Shown: in pieces, positions 15,473-16,788 of the stretch
Numbering within the stretch: the first letter of the stretch is position 1
Layout of the letters: each line of letters begins with the position of its first letter
NCBI GenBank assembly: GCA_012521855.1
Contig: JAAYLO010000009.1
Span: 1-16,788 of the forward strand
Reading direction: 5' to 3'
Length of the DNA stretch: 16,788 nucleotides
From: Halanaerobiaceae bacterium
GTDB taxonomy: Bacteria; Bacillota; Halanaerobiia; Halanaerobiales; DTU029
Notes under the pieces: model-generated
What the model was told of the DNA's origin: nothing
What the model saw: the letters and a program-made list of their open reading frames with translations, nothing else
The model's database searches: none
Program-made: the position numbers and the translations under genes

Positions 15473-16738
15473 CTACTGAAAGTTAATACAATCCCAATAC
15501 TGGTCAATATACATATGATCAAAATTCTTCGGAAAAAGTTTGCTGGTATTCTCTTCACTCACAGAAAGCACCTTAACCTCTTTTCCGGATAACTTATATT
15601 TGTTTGCTATATCATAAAAATGACTGTCCCCGGTCAGGAGTAAAATTCCGTCAAGCTCATTAAAAGAACTTTCCATGAGTTCAATTAATTTCATATCATC
15701 AATATCAAAATCAACGCCTTCTATTATTTCCTTCGCAGCGGCTGTTTTGTTCTCTACACTAAAGACCTCAAATCCGGAAGACTCAAGATAATCCCTGATC
15801 ATAAAAATAAGAGCATATTTGTCTTCTCCTGCAAAGGTCTGCTTCTCATAATCAGGTAAGAAAATAACCGCCTGTTTTTTATAAATCACATCTCCATTTT
15901 CAGGATTATATATACGCGAAATTAGAAGGTCAAAATCTATCTCCATCATGGAATACTGGTTGTATAAAGGGGTCATTATATTTGCTGTATCCAGAAAAAT
16001 CCCAATCCTGCGGCGGACGGGTTTTCTTTTCACCCCTTTTTCCATACCATTTAAGTCATTAATTATCTCTTCAAAACTATTATAAGTAAAAGCTCTATAT
16101 TGATTATATAACAGAGGCTCAATCAGCCTGCTCTCAATCTTCTCAAACCATTTCTGATAATAAAGGCGGGCTTCACCTTCCTCTGTATCCCTCAAATAGT
16201 ATTTGTTTAGCAAAGAGGCCAGGGAATATAAATTATACCGGCTTATACCTTTATTCCCCAGTAAAAGCTGACTGAACCCCACAAAATACTTGATACTGCC
16301 ATCAGGCTTATAAAGAAAATCATCTGGCTCTATTCCGGGGCTTATTTTGAATCCTTCAGTTGTCAAAAACATAAAAAAATCAAACAGTTGAAAAACCCAG
16401 TGGTTTTCTTCACTTAATTTATGAGCAATATCAGTATAAGGGGTAATTTCCTTTTCTTCCAGGAAGGGGAAAGGAAAAGCCATGCTTTTCTTATAATCTC
16501 TCCAGGCTAACTCTTCAGAACAATACATCTCCAATAAATCCAGTTCTTCTCCTGAAAGTTCCAGTGGCAATGTAGTCTTTTTTATTAACTCTTTCAATTC
16601 AAGCTTTTTAAAAACAACAGGTGGTATAAAGCAGTGCTTATCCTTAAGAATAGAGATGAGGCACAAATTATTGAATATTTTCTCAACTATCCTTTCACCA
16701 TCTTCAATATTGCCGGGGATTAATATATATTCATTCAT
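15473..16738 (-). CDS. NYN/LabA-type putative RNase with unknown N-terminal region
   Basis: A 421-residue protein. Residues about 243-395 form a NYN domain of the PIN-like nuclease fold: RRRIGIFLDTANI with D250, GVDFDIDDMKLIELM with acidic residues at 343-348, then ELDGILLLTGDSHFYDIA with D363 and D371, and GKEVKVLSV. These are the positions of the metal-binding acidic residues of LabA-like NYN proteins, so RNase activity is plausible. Residues 1-240 are not recognised; they are rich in aromatic and acidic residues and have no clear membrane helix. The ATG at 16738 is chosen because AGGGG lies seven bases upstream; in-frame ATG at 16756 and TTG at 16768 are weaker. It is the first visible gene of the unit with the ZorA/ZorB-like pair, which suggests it acts as their effector or regulator. 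This is inference from position. Confidence -1.
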   Translation of the reverse strand: MNEYILIPGNIEDGERIVEKIFNNLCLISILKDKHCFIPPVVFKKLELKELIKKTTLPLELSGEELDLLEMYCSEELAWRDYKKSMAFPFPFLEEKEITPYTDIAHKLSEENHWVFQLFDFFMFLTTEGFKISPGIEPDDFLYKPDGSIKYFVGFSQLLLGNKGISRYNLYSLASLLNKYYLRDTEEGEARLYYQKWFEKIESRLIEPLLYNQYRAFTYNSFEEIINDLNGMEKGVKRKPVRRRIGIFLDTANIMTPLYNQYSMMEIDFDLLISRIYNPENGDVIYKKQAVIFLPDYEKQTFAGEDKYALIFMIRDYLESSGFEVFSVENKTAAAKEIIEGVDFDIDDMKLIELMESSFNELDGILLLTGDSHFYDIANKYKLSGKEVKVLSVSEENTSKLFPKNFDHMYIDQYWDCINFQ

Positions 16739-16745
16739 TTCAATA

Positions 16746-16750
16746 CCCCT
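16746..16750 (-). promoter_or_regulatory. Ribosome binding site of the NYN gene
   Basis: AGGGG on the minus strand, seven bases before the ATG at 16738. It supports the 421-residue form over longer in-frame starts. The remaining upstream sequence is very AT-rich and may hold the promoter, but the window ends too soon to see a -35. Confidence -1.
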
Positions 16751-16788
16751 GTTCATTTTCCTTTTCAAAATATTAAATATTTTTAACA

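Noticed and set aside
1..16788. CRISPR arrays, insertion sequences, tRNA or rRNA genes
   Set aside because: No regularly spaced repeats, transposase frame, terminal inverted repeats or tRNA/rRNA signatures were seen.

Overview
This window reads as an AT-rich chromosomal segment of an anaerobic, low-GC Gram-positive-lineage bacterium. The order tmk, darA, holB, ricT, yabA, yabB, rsmI, metG is the same order found near the origin of Bacillus and Clostridia chromosomes. A Rex repressor, thioredoxin reductase and a MotA-like/OmpA-like pair next to these genes suggest a fermentative organism. A peptidoglycan-binding OmpA-type domain would also suit a diderm Firmicute such as the Halanaerobiales. 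The lineage is inferred from gene order and composition; no rRNA or tRNA gene is present to prove it.

Layout: (1) 1-689, minus strand: the N-terminal 229 codons of a WalJ/YycJ-type metallo-beta-lactamase-fold protein, cut by the window edge. (2) 811-2636, plus strand: a two-gene cheB-cheR unit, separated from other chemotaxis genes, ending in a bidirectional terminator. (3) 2709-10198, minus strand: a tightly packed housekeeping operon in the order tmk, darA, holB, ricT, yabA, yabB, rsmI, metG, rex. It lacks the yaaR, yazA and abrB genes that lie inside the B. subtilis cluster and carries rex at its end. (4) 10384-10545, plus strand: a 53-residue helix-turn-helix protein. (5) 10548-12978, minus strand: guaB-trxB behind a near-consensus sigma-A promoter. 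(6) 13156-16738, minus strand: a three-gene unit encoding a NYN/LabA-type nuclease-like protein, a MotA/TolQ/ExbB-type channel subunit with a very long helical tail, and an OmpA/MotB-type partner, closed by an intrinsic terminator.

How the genes work together: the central operon couples dTTP supply (tmk), cyclic-di-AMP sensing (darA), the clamp loader (holB), initiation control (yabA), an RNA-processing cofactor (ricT), RNA methylation (yabB, rsmI) and methionyl-tRNA supply (metG) with a redox repressor (rex). guaB and trxB supply GMP and reduced thioredoxin.

The most interesting part is the last unit. The channel pair has the architecture of ZorA/ZorB, the proton-driven membrane motor of Zorya anti-phage systems. 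None of the known Zorya effectors (ZorC, ZorD, ZorE) is visible; a putative RNase of the NYN family takes their place. This is a candidate for an undescribed envelope-sensing defence or stress system. The window ends 50 bp upstream of the NYN gene, so further members could lie outside it.
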